Shown piece after piece: positions 36,798-46,597 of a stretch of DNA of 64,000 bases. The translations under genes and the position numbers were made by a program. Where the stretch lies: the NCBI RefSeq assembly GCF_964340395.1, contig NC_135556.1:12897410-12961409 (forward strand). Reading direction: 5' to 3'. This stretch comes from Glandiceps talaboti. Its lineage: Eukaryota; Hemichordata; Enteropneusta; Spengelidae. Position 1 is the first letter of the stretch. Every line of letters starts with the position of its first letter. A model generated the notes under the pieces. It did no database searches. It had not been told where the DNA came from and saw only the letters and a program-made list of their open reading frames with translations.

Positions 36798-38076
36798 GTA
36801 TGTATGTATGTATGTTTGTATGTATGTATGTATGTATGTATGTATGTATGTATGTATGTATGTATGTTTTATGTATGTATGTATGTATGGATGGATGGAT
36901 GGATGGATGGATGGATGGATGGATGTATGTATGGATGGATGGATGGATGGATGGATGGATGTATGTATGTATGTATGTATGTATGTATGTATGTATGTAT
37001 GTATGTATGTATGTATGTGTATTCCATATGAAACCATTCAAGATCCCCATGGAGGTATGAATAGGATTTGATGCCAACTCTGTGTGTGCTGCGTGTGTGT
37101 GTGTGTGTGTGTGTCTGTGTCTGTGTGTGTGTCTGTGTCTGTGTGCGTGCTTGCTGCAAACAATTTAATCACATGTTTAGAGGATAGATTTGTTTGAAAT
37201 TAATTTCATTCAAACATGTTGGTGATAAGTATTTATAAAATGAACTTTCTAAGTCTGATTACAAAGCACTGGATTTGTACAAGCTTTCTTACATACGTAT
37301 TTTGATCATGGATTATTAATTCCTGTATTTGCATTGATAGGGTTCTATGTCGCAAACAAAGCGAGATGAGGTGATCAATTCTTTCAAGACCCAACCACAT
37401 CAACAAGTCTTCATTATTTCACTCAAAGCTGGAGGTACAGGGTAAGTACACAAATCCTAAAATTTGATGGTGCAATGTTATCAACAGGAACATATACGAG
37501 AATTTGATATTTGCTTACAAGAAATTGTTTTGACTGAGGAGGCTGCTCTGAGTAGAAATTTTCAGTACCCAGTACTAAGGAACTAGTAGTTGTAATATAT
37601 GTATATAATTCATTTCTATTCGAAATAACTTTATTGTCCTCACGTCTTCACCACTGTGCCACCTAGAGTACAAGCCAGCAAACAGATAGTGTGACACAAC
37701 CTATCGGTCCGAACAGGCTAAACGTTACTTGTAAGTAATTACAATCCTTGGTCATGGTACATAATTATTACAATTATTGACCTTGATTTTGTTTGAAACT
37801 GACAGGTTGAACCTAACGGAAGCTAACCATGTAATTCACTATGATCTATGGTACAATCCTGCGGTTGAAAACCAAGCCACCGACAGAGCATTCCGTATCG
37901 GTCAGAACAAGACAGTCTTTGTCCATCGAATGATTACGGAGAAGACCTTTGAGGAGAAAATTGACCAGATGCTGGCCAAGAAGAAAGATCTGTCAGATCT
38001 GTCAGTCAATGTGGGTGAGCAATGGCTAGGAAATATGACAGATGGTGAGCTGAGAGCTCTTTTTGCGAGAGAATAG
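20237..38076 (+). CDS. SWIM zinc-finger / SNF2 helicase fusion protein, 24 coding exons
   Basis: Probable nuclear DNA-dependent ATPase/translocase; substrate unknown. Exons: 20237-20295, 21129-21216, 21516-21686, 22339-22581, 23324-23457 plus 24788-24811 (split by a transposon), 25285-25547, 26320-26363, 26817-26972, 28489-28561, 29042-29259, 29672-29761, 30132-30272, 30444-30610, 31066-31177, 31791-31970, 32692-32862, 33478-33682, 34136-34315, 34654-34868, 35028-35189, 35983-36141, 36519-36659, 37341-37441, 37806-38076; all phases agree, about 1255 residues. Residues 1-340 resemble bacterial SWIM proteins, with [12 protein letters not shown] (C123, C125, C132, H134). About 640-705 match the SNF2-associated region ([24 protein letters not shown]). 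SNF2 motifs are LREYQ (758), DDMGLGKT (783-790), DEAQH (912-916), LSGTPVEN (939-946) and [11 protein letters not shown] (1189-1199). A basic PKPKRRK lies at 870-876. Intron 11 starts GC. Confidence 0.92.
21301..21460 (+). repeat. ACTCCCATGAGGCAAT repeat family, copy 1
   Basis: Starts TAACTCCCATGAGGCAAT and ends CTCCTGGAGTAGCATTTCC-TTTAAA, with CTCTCCAGAACTCAAAGTT in the middle. It ends 55 bp before the exon 3 acceptor of the helicase gene. Confidence 0.75.
22145..22320 (+). repeat. ACTCCCATGAGGCAAT repeat family, copy 2
   Basis: Shares GACTCCCATGATGCAGTG, GTGTTTCTCTGAAATTGCAC, CTCTCCAGACCCAAAGTTTA and the TGGAGTGATGTTCCCCTTTT end. It ends 18 bp before the exon 4 start. Confidence 0.75.
22599..22630. 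repeat. Poly(C) run of 32
   Basis: Begins 18 bp after the exon 4 donor of the helicase gene. A smaller C-run/A-run pair is at 22861-22890. Lengths are likely unreliable. Confidence 0.8.
22645..22740. mobile_element. Truncated copy of the AGGCCT-ended MITE family
   Basis: TTAATTCTTTAGTTCTGGTA and CACTTCCGACCCTAACTTTT parallel the left half of the copy at 48501. The right half is missing. Confidence 0.5.
23458..24781. mobile_element. 1324-bp DNA transposon inside helicase coding exon 5
   Basis: Ends CAGGGTTCGCAC and GTACGAACCCTG are inverted repeats, flanked directly by TTATAA (23452-23457 and 24782-24787). Both ends carry clusters of the word CCTGGAAAA, all in the same orientation. No transposase frame is visible, so it is non-autonomous. 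The superfamily is not assigned: the 6-bp site fits neither hAT (8 bp) nor piggyBac (TTAA) cleanly. Deleting the element and one TTATAA restores [11 protein letters not shown] in frame. Read through unspliced, the frame reaches TAA at 23594-23596. The GC-richer, CpG-bearing interior (about 23700-24300) could be captured sequence. Confidence 0.85.
27235..27960 (+). repeat. Dispersed repeat with hairpin head and ~145-bp tandem body
   Basis: The head AGCACAACTGAACTGAAAGG and TTCAGTAGTGCTATAGGCAT forms a small hairpin (CTGAA/TTCAG). A GT/CTGT stretch follows, then about five diverged units. Each unit starts like AACTGCTGGACCGATT-G, with GAAATTTGGTGG and TTTTGGTCAAAA. It lies in the helicase intron between 26972 and 28489. 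Confidence 0.75.
30299..30430 (+). repeat. Tandem copies of helicase exon 12 end and exon 13 start
   Basis: Two extra copies of the exon 12 end (real copy 30241-30290): CATGAAATAGCGTACGTAC then AAACAGTAGAAAGCAG at 30299-30355, and again at 30364-30408. At 30407-30430 a decoy of the exon 13 acceptor, CTCAGGTGTTGAAGTTCT, precedes the real CACCAGGTGTTAAAGTTCT. The whole short intron is thus made of exon-edge copies. Confidence 0.8.
30623..30746 (+). pseudogene. Decayed tandem copy of helicase exon 13 3' half
   Basis: Head-to-tail copy of 30500-30622. Shared words are AAGCCTTCCTCC, AGAAT-TTCAC-AACCTAGGT, AAAGTAGTCCT and AAGGAACTC. It has several substitutions and indels, has lost the donor (CAAAGTT in place of AAGTAAGTT), and begins 13 bp past the real donor. 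It is not part of the protein. Confidence 0.8.
33090..33470 (+). mobile_element. tRNA-derived SINE
   Basis: RNA polymerase III box A-like TGGTTAGAGCGGC at 33101 and box B GGTTCAAGCCC at 33137-33147 are at tRNA-like spacing. A body follows with TTGGGGACCTGGTGGTACAG, GAGGCTGCATTGGC and ATGCTCCCCATGG. The whole is not a clean tRNA cloverleaf. The 3' end is not sharply defined. It lies in the intron before the helicase Walker A exon. Confidence 0.75.
33925..34096 (+). repeat. ACTCCCATGAGGCAAT repeat family, copy 3
   Basis: Begins ATAACTCCCATGAGGCAATG, has GTTTCTCTGAAATCAC and CTCTCCAGAACCCAAAGTTT, and ends CTGGAGTGGAGTCCCCCTTT. It ends 39 bp before helicase exon 18. Confidence 0.8.
34330..34530 (-). 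mobile_element. SINE body, reverse orientation
   Basis: The reverse complement contains TATAATTGGGGACCTGGTAG, GAGGCTGCAGTGG and TGCTCCCCAGAGG, matching the body of the SINE at 33090-33470. It adds a left part GTCCTTGGGCAAGATTTGAA. It lies in the intron before the DEAQ exon. Confidence 0.75.
35351..35422. repeat. (GATA)n microsatellite
   Basis: About 17 units of GATA/GTAG in a helicase intron, next to ACAG-rich sequence at 35239-35265. Confidence 0.9.
36724..37147. repeat. Compound (GTAT)n / (GGAT)n / (GT)n microsatellite
   Basis: GTAT units from 36724, two GGAT blocks between about 36887 and 36962, GTAT again to 37019, then a GT/CTGT-rich tract at 37083-37147. Long open frames on both strands here are repeat artefacts. 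It fills most of the intron before helicase exon 23. Confidence 0.95.
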
Positions 38077-38174
38077 ACTCTGTATCGAATGTGAGCCATC
38101 ATCAAATCTGAGGGTGATTTCAGAGAAGTTTTTATAAAGAATGTTCTTAACCATCATGATCACTGTGAGTTAAC

Positions 38175-38290
38175 TAAATTTTTGTGACAGGTGGTGAACT
38201 GAGGTCTCTGTTTTCAAGAGACTATAGACTGTTTTAGTATGACTCATCAGCTGCTGATTTGAAAGAACTTTTATATAGAGAATAACTCGT
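38175..38290 (+). repeat. Decayed copy of the helicase last exon end, in the 3' UTR
   Basis: Resembles 38029-38145. GACAGGTGGTGAACTGAGG parallels GACAGATGGTGAGCTGAGA, and AGACTATAGACTGT parallels AGAATAGACTCTGT, followed by similar CATCA and TTTTATA words. A weaker third copy is near 38336-38375. Confidence 0.7.
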
Positions 38291-39084
38291 ATGACAAACA
38301 GTAAGCTTGGAACATTTTGTTCAAGACTGACTATGTAATGTGTGGCAGACTGTGAGGTGAGAGTGTTTTGTTAGTGACTAGACATATATATATATATGAC
38401 TAAATCTCTGGTTTATTTGGAGAAAGTGAGTAACGGTGCGGTAAGAACACTTTGGGAGTAGTGTCTGCCCTGGATATACAACTATACAACTATCAGATTT
38501 TTGAAGAATTGAGCTAGGGCTTTACAAATTAGAGATGACAACATATAGTGGTTTTCTCAGGGTTATCACCCCAACAGGGATGGTTGCAAAGAATTTTTTG
38601 TTAGGTGACATATGATCACCGAATACAACTTTCTCAGGGTCATTTTTTGACATGCATTCAGCTCGGCATATAATACTCTTTACTAAAAACTTAGAATGAC
38701 CTAGAAGCATTGTTATATATGTGTAAAATAATGTTGTCCACCATCATTGGTATCTAAATTGCAATCATTAACCAAAAAACCCAGTACTTAGTATTTATAT
38801 CATACATAGACTTATTTATATTTAATTCTATTGAAGTGCCATGTATTCTAATTAATAGAATTTCCAAAGATATAGATGATTTATAGATGATTATAATGTA
38901 GAAAAGTTGTGTAACAGAGGCCTGGTTAGTCTGTAAGGTATACATACCAGGACAGGGTGCTCCAATGCATCGACCAACCCCTTAGCTGGTAGGCATGGCT
39001 TGACATGAGTATTACAGAATAAGGCATGGCTCACCTCATAAACTGAGACCAATCAGTATGTTTTAACATATGATATTGAACACT

Positions 39085-39345
39085 AGAAAAGGGCAGAGAT
39101 GTAGTTTACTCAGTAATATTTTACTTGTAACCCTCTGTAGTATGTACAGTATGCTGAAAACAACTTTCAGTAGATGTTACATACGATGCCAAATACTAGA
39201 AGGTGGTTTTAATACTTAGTAATATTTGACTGTATTGAAAACAAACTTTCCAGTACTGGAAAGTGATAAAAGATGTAGTTTACTTAGTAACACCAGACTA
39301 GTATATTTAAAACAAACTTTCAGTAGATGTTACCATGACTACAAC
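39085..39345. repeat. ~85-95 bp tandem repeat
   Basis: Three diverged copies with AGATGTAGTTTACT(C/T)AGTAA, AAACAAACTTTC(A/C)AGTA and TAGATGTTAC words. Confidence 0.65.
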
Positions 39346-39711
39346 TGCTACCTCATGCCCAGATAGGGTTCATATTTTTTTAATTTACATAATTATCAGA
39401 CACAATGCTCATTTGTACTACAAGTCTGTGTTGGCATTTTAAACAGGGTATGTGCATTCAACAATTGGTTTGTTTTTTTGACAATCATTTTATTACGTTA
39501 TTGTGTTATTCTTTGAAAAAATGTTATATGGTAATTTCCTTACATTCATTCTCAGGTGATATTAACCTATTTGTTTTTTTTATATTTGTTGATATCTTTT
39601 AGTTATGTTTATCTGTATGTCCATGTTGGGATTTCTAACACAGTAATCCTCCATAGGTTGAGTAGTGAGAGGTGTTGCATAGCATGAGATATCGTAGAGT
39701 GCAATATCTTA

Positions 39712-40108
39712 GGGATGATCACACAAGCTCAATAAACAAACTCTGTTCGTTTAGGACAAAACTTTCTCCCTTAAACAAACATTCACAAGTGCAACATCGA
39801 CACATTTGTGTGTGATGAAAATTGTAGCAGTCACACCACTACAATCGATACAATGTAAAAACTTGATCGTAAATGCATAAAAATACTACCCAAAACCCAG
39901 CACTGTATATACCATATTAGAAGTACATTTGAATCATTGCTTATCAACATCTCATTTAGTAAGTACAGAACCTGTTATCATTGAAGGCGTGAAAGTTTTC
40001 AAAATTTGGCTAGAAGTGCGAAAATGAAGTTCAGCAATCGCATCGACGCCAGACTCCCAATGAACGAAGTTCATTCATTGAGCTTGTGTGACCGTTGTGC
40101 ATCGTCCC
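39712..40108 (-). mobile_element. ~397-bp MITE, inverted relative to the copy at 45422
   Basis: The right end reverse-complemented starts GGGACGATGCACAACGGTCA, then CACAAGCTCAATGA and GGAGTCTGGCGTCGATGCGA. This closely follows the left part of the copy at 45422-45827. The left end GGGATGATCACACAAGCTCA is its inverted partner. Flanks TTA/TTT suggest a degraded 3-bp target duplication. No transposase. Confidence 0.8.
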
Positions 40109-40172
40109 TTTGGTAGATTGCTTCCCCAGAAAGAACCATAGAGAATATATTGTTCATGATTCAAGAGTATTA

Positions 40173-40364
40173 GGACAGTACAATATAGTTACTTTGGAAT
40201 AGTAAATTAGAAATGAATGTGATGTTTCAGTCAATCTACTATGGACCCTGATCATGCAATGGTGTAACTATTCAGCGTTATTGTCTCACTCCATAGTAGA
40301 CAAAGTCAAATTCATTTCCAATGTACTGTTCCAAAGTAACAATAATTTAGTAAAATTACTGTCC
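40173..40364. mobile_element. ~192-bp hairpin element
   Basis: The left arm has GGACAGTA, GTTACTTTGGAATAGTA and CTACTATGGA. The right arm carries the reverse complements TCCATAGTAG, GTACTGTTCCAAAGTAAC and TACTGTCC. The arms are about 75 bp, with a short loop. Confidence 0.75.
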
Positions 40365-42034
40365 AATGGTACTAACCAACCTTCCATCCATAGAGGATTA
40401 ATGTCTGGCATCACGAGTGTCAATATTCATTGTCAAACTGTGATAGATCTAGAGTGTATTTGTTTACAATTGTGATGGAAGACAAGATAAGTATCATCTT
40501 TTGACTCTTTCTCGTTTCATATTTGGAATGAAATACCAGTCGAATCGTAACTGACAATATAACTGTATTCATTTATTTATGTTAAGGTATTTAGTTGTTC
40601 AAGTGTTTGTGTTCATTTTTTTTTTCAACAGTAAAATTTGTTATTCTATACAAAATTTGCCTGTATAGTGGTGTGTGTGTGTGTGTGTGTGTCGCACACT
40701 AGTCTGTTGGTCTTTGCAATTATCAACTGGCTAGTAAAATTGACAGTCATCCGTGAGAGAGACAAGTTTTGAACATAATAGTTGGTGAATTCTTCAAGAA
40801 CATTCATTATTTTAAAACATTTACAGCTAAATACAAATCCGTGACATTAGGTTCTAGATTTCTTTAAAGAACAAAACATTAAAGATGAATACATGTAAGT
40901 GTCTTTGGATACCATTTCAGTGAAATTAGCCATATGACACTGTGTGGTCTTGGAGATCAATGACTTTTGTTGACATCCATTCTACATAACATCACATAAA
41001 TTGCTCTCTCTTTTCTGTAAGGCAGGATTACTTTTAGTTTTGATTTGTGTTGATATCTGTACTGGGCCTTCTCATTTGCTATAATTCTACTAGTAATTGG
41101 TCCAAGCTGGTATATTAAATCAGTTTTGCCAGCATTACAGTAAAATCGCAGTCTTTCCAGTTATGAAAATTGGCTTTTTTACCCCAGTATTGCTGATGCT
41201 GACATTCTCCTGTACAACTTTGTCACCAAAAGATATATATATACACGGTCATCTGCTTATAGAAAACACTTCAGTTACATTGCACATTTCACTACTTCAT
41301 GTAAAATGACATCAACTGTGTTGCATAGTCATATATATCTATTATGCCTTCGCTGTTGGTCAGCTTAGCACTTCACAAAATTATCATGGAGTTCCACTTC
41401 CACCTGTCATCTAGTCATAAAGTGATTGTGATGTATACCATTTCTACATTTTGCTTCAAGTCATTACAAAATAAAGCAACTTTGATATTAGAAATCATAC
41501 ATGTTACGAATCTAGACCAAAAGAATATTGTAAACACATTTATAATGTACTTTTCTTGCCATCTTCCAAAATGTCACAAAAAATAGTAAAAAAAACTGTA
41601 AATGAGAAAGATTTGGTGGCATTGCAACTTTAGTGTTTTACACATAGTACATATATGTATAATTAAATCTCTCATTTACACGTCGAGTATGAAAATCTAC
41701 ATCTACGTGAAAAATATTCTAAGACATTTGATGATTACATGTTCTTGAGAGGAAGACTTTAAAATACCAATGAAAGACTACATGGTATTGACTATATCTG
41801 TATATAGTATGTTGCATAGTACATTAAAAATCAAATGGGCCCAAACTGGATTCAAATATTTTTGGAGCTAAATTTTGCTGCATAGAAAGAGTCTCAGGTA
41901 TGTGTGCCATATTCTATTTCACTAATGTTTATCAGGTCTTTGGCAAGACTGGTACAGCCATGACCAACACGGTCTGTGCAAGCATGTTAATTCAGACCTG
42001 ATCAGAAAGGCCTCTAACAGGCTGGATTGGACAG

Positions 42035-42335
42035 GCCTGTCAGATCTGACCAGTCAGCACTGTAGCAGGCCAACTGACCTGTCTGGTGTGTGGCAGGCCT
42101 GAACTGTCAGGTCTGACTTGTCAAGGCTGTAGCAGGTCTGAACTGTCAGCCATAGCAAGCCAACTGATGTGGCATGTGTGTGGCAGGCCTGAACTGTCAG
42201 GTCTGACCAGTCAGCGCTGTAGCAAGCCAATTGACCTGTCAGGTGTGTGGCAGGGCTAAGCAGACAACTGACCAGTCAGGGCTAAAGCATTCCAATTGAC
42301 CCGTCAGGCCTGTGCATGCACTTGACAGGTCAGTC
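42035..42335. repeat. Degenerate minisatellite, CTGACC-GTCAGG words
   Basis: Units of roughly 40-70 bp rich in CAGGCCTGAACTGTCAGG, CTGACCAGTCAG, TGTAGCA(A/G)GCCAA and GGTGTGTGGCAGG. Many words are self-complementary (CTGAC/GTCAG). It lies about 170-470 bp beyond the PRCP stop codon. Confidence 0.8.
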
Positions 42336-42507
42336 CTATAGTGGATTTCTAACTGTAATGACACCCTCCTTCACATTAAAGTATAGAACTCTTTAGAAAA
42401 ATAATACTTGGATATATATTTGGATATGTGTCAGCCTGTATAAAACGTGCATCACTGCTGGTGCTACAATGGCAACAAAACACCACACAGAACACACACC
42501 CTCTAAT

Positions 42508-45500
42508 CTAATGTGCCTGTTGTATCCAGCTTTGTATATGTTCTTTTTCTTGTTTCCTGGCATCCAACACTGACTGGGGATCATCTTTGTCACTGGCTCT
42601 AAGATCCAAGTGATGAGCACCATCTTTTATCACTATGGCAACCAGAGATTCAGAGAGTGATTCAAGAACACCACCAGCTGACCAAGGATCAAGATTACCA
42701 TTGCTACAAAGGAAAGATGAATTATTATTCATTTGAAATTACATGAATTTATCTGTAAGGCTAATATGACAAATTCTGGTTACCCATTTTGTAGTCATTT
42801 TTGATAGAAATGTCACAAGAGGGTGTCCCACACAAGGAAAAATGAGGGCTCAAATCACATGGCTGTCCATGAAGAAGTCAACAAAAAATTTGAGTTACAG
42901 AATTACTTGATTGAGAATGCCACCTACTTTTGCTGGGAAATGAGGGATTTTTTTTTATAAGAAGGTAGGCGGACCTTCACTTATCATCCAAAAGCTACTT
43001 GTGAATAGCATTCCAAGTGGCCAAACTGTGTAATCTTTTGTCTTTCTGATAACAGCTATACAGTGAAAATCTCGAGGAAGAAAGACTTTATGCAAATATT
43101 TTCACTGAAATACTGCCAGAGAAGAAAGCAGATCCCCTCATCAAATATATTTACAAATATTTTGACAAATCCCCTTTGGTATTACAATCTGGCCAGCATC
43201 AAATGATCCTTGGATCATTCATACAGGGGGAGACAAGGTGTAATCCAACCTGCTTACCTGAATACAATGTTACTAGCTGCCTTGATATCTTTTCCACCAT
43301 ACTGAACTGCTATCCAGTTCTTCCTAGGAGTGATACCCCAAGACTTGTGACAGTTTTTGGCAAATGTGTCAAAGTCCCATGTAGATGGTGGAAACATGTC
43401 ATGGACACCATCTGAACATACAGGCATCACCATCTCAGTGCATGCCTGCAAGGTCAAAGGTCATCAAACTCAGAGGAAGAATACATGATCTTGTCAAGTC
43501 ATTTATCTATGGCAAGTAAGCTGTCAATCACTTGTACAATTTACTTACAGTTAGACATCACACTTTTCAGAATGTTAACTTGTTTGAATTCCTAACAGAC
43601 TACTATGTTTGGGCATAGAGCCATAGGAATTAAATTAACCCACAGACTTAGGCTATATGGATTGACATACTGGCAAGACAGGCATTCTGGCAAACGTCAC
43701 TGTCCCACCAGATAGCCAAGTCTTTGTTCTAGAATTAAAATCTGGAACAGTCTACCTTCGTGTATTCGTAATGTCAGCTCTTTGCAACTTTTTAAGAAAA
43801 GTGTTAAAGCTTTTATGTATGAGAAATTGTATGAATTGGAAGAAAGTGAGTTCGTTTATTTACTGTAGGCTGGCCTCGCTCCATATGTAGTAGCCGGGTC
43901 AGTCAGTTTTTTTAGTATATTCTGTCTGCTATGTACTGGTTTTTTTTTTCGTCGTTTTTTATGCTATGTAATGTTTCATGTTGGAGGACCACAATGGAAA
44001 TAAGTTGTTAAAACTTTTTTGTGTTATCCTCGGCAAAGGTATTCCATGCTGTATTTGTTTGTTTGTGTTATTTCCGTTTTTGTTTTTTTGTTTCGTGAAT
44101 ATTTTTTGCCAAATAAAATCAAATCAAATCAAATTAGAAAGAATTAACACCCCATCCCTCATACAGATAGACAATGCCCCCATACAGATAGACAGACCCC
44201 CCCCCCCCCTCCGATACATCAAAAGCTACATTTATATTAGATTTCGTAAACTTTACCTGGAAACCCCAGAATAAATCACCAAGACTTGATACAGCAGTCT
44301 GTGAGGTATTAAGGCAGGTAGCTTGACCAGTATAATTATAATACACCAATACACCCTTGGCAATATTACTAAGTAGTTCTTTATCAGCCACACTGCTATC
44401 GGACATGTGAGAACAAACCACCTACAGATGAAAACACACAAACACATCAGATAAAGACATGCAGCGAAGTAAGTGAAACTAGGGAGAGAAATGGCTTTTA
44501 ACATCAATTTTAGATTTACAATAAAATCATCTATGAGCTAGATTATATTAATTTGTATTCAATGGATTCAATGACCTCATTTGACACCAAAGGACTAAAA
44601 AATACACAAGGGCAGCACATATACATGTAGTGAAGTAGGGGAGTAGCCCCCACCCCCACCCCCACCCCCCCACCCCCCACCTGGTAGAGTGGGGAGGGCT
44701 ACTGTGTTTTAGGGACGTATATCAACAACTCTACACTTCTTTTGAAATAGGAGTATAGATACCTTGATTGGCCATGCAGGAAGGGGTTCTAAAAATGACG
44801 CTGGATATGGGTAGTCCACCATTGCTAAGTTAAACCAGGTATCTGATAACCAAGATGATAAAACATCTACATCTGCTGGTGTCTTCAGTGGGTCACAAAG
44901 ATGGAAGGTTGTACTTAACCATTCACGATCTTTAGCTGTGTTTGAAATAAGAATACAGTGTACCATGTGTGAAAGTCTAATAGTACAAGATGGAACAAAG
45001 TAAATAAAACCAAATTTTATGCAAATATATATTTAATATATGCAAATTATTTTAGGCTTGTTTGAAAAGATTTGTCCTGTAAGTATGAGGTATTTCCCAC
45101 TGCAATGATAAGTCACCCTGAATGCTAGGAGTTATCTCAGACATTTTGGTGTAGTATAAAGTTATCATTTATCTAAAGCTTATTGTATGCTCTCCAGGGA
45201 GTTGAGAAAGTATAAGTTGTTGTGCCATTGCAGGTCTGTGCCAGGGGTAATAATTCTAAAGTACTTTGAGCATGGTGTGGAAAAGCATTGTATGAAAAAC
45301 AGCCATTATTATTGTTGATCATTGCCATTAAGCAAGCATTGCAAGTAGCAATGTGATTGAAGACTAGGGTTTCAATCCCAGGTTCTAATATTTGTATTAT
45401 CTTATATCAGTAAAGCTATAAGGGACGATTGCACAATGTCGCACAGGGGGAAGGGAGTCTGGCATCAATGCGATTGCTGAACTTCATTTTTGCACTTCTA

Positions 45501-46554
45501 ACCACGTTTCGGAAACTTTCACATTTTCAATGATAAAAACTTCTGTATTTACTACTGATATGGGATAAAAATTTTACCCCTAAAGTGAGATACAGTGCTG
45601 GGTTTCCGGTAGTATTTTGATGTGTTTACCATCATCTCAGTAAACAGGTTCATAAGGTTGGAACTTCATGTTTACCATAAAATATTTCTACATTGCATCG
45701 ATCGTGGTTTACATCATATATAGACGTGTGATGTTGCACTTGTGAATATTCGCTTAAGGGGAGGGGGTGATGTCCTAAATGAACGATGTTCGCTTGTTGA
45801 GCTTGTGTGACATTGTGCAATCGTACCTAAGATTACATTAGGATCACTCTGTTGTTTAGGATCCACTTTTCCTATATCTCTGTCAGTCAACTGTTTTTCA
45901 AACCTAAAGTAATCCTAATCTAAACTTGATCATAATGTGTACCTGCATTCTTCATTTTATTTAACACATCCCAGGACTTGCCAATAGTCTTAGAACATTC
46001 TGGTCCAGCGTTTGTGAAGTCCTGTGTTACAATATGCATAGAACCACCACAGTCAAACAAACCAGGAAATTGCCAGATTGGTGCTGATGCAGCTAATGCC
46101 CTGTGTTACCATAGAAATAGAAATAACAAGACTTTATCAGACATAGGCCCCAACATTTTACATATTCCTAAGGTTTTGTCTGCAATATAAAACATGTACA
46201 TGAGGGGAAAGTGCAACAAGTTCACTTATCTGTGATTCACAATTTATAGGATATTACACAAGTAAGAGAAAGAGAGTGTAAATTTACCCGGCTACTATGT
46301 TTGGATACTTCATTCTAAACCAGGCTGCTAGCATACCACCGTAGGAACCACCAAATGCAATGACAGGAGTATTTTCTGCACCAACTACTGTAGATTTGAT
46401 ATGACGTACCAGAGTGGCAAAGTCAGCCAAGGCTTGTTCCGATGTTAAGTAACCAATACGTCCAGGATCCTGGTAGTGTTAAAAACACAAAACAGATGAA
46501 GGTTACTTTAAAACAGTTACCTTTTCTTTTCCCTGTTTAACATCATCACCCCCC

Positions 46555-46597
<43 letters not shown>

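Larger units (their letters stand above)
38077..42507. other. Helicase-PRCP tail-to-tail intergenic region
   Basis: No supported gene. It contains the helicase 3' UTR, a ~90-bp tandem repeat (39085-39345), a MITE (39712-40108), a hairpin element (40173-40364) and a minisatellite (42035-42335). The AT-rich DNA between 40500 and 41900 shows nothing I can name. Confidence 0.6.

Noticed and set aside
36640-37159. Several overlapping open frames of 75-145 codons on both strands
   Set aside because: They are translations of GTAT and GGAT microsatellites, giving YVCM, IHTY and WMDG repeats.
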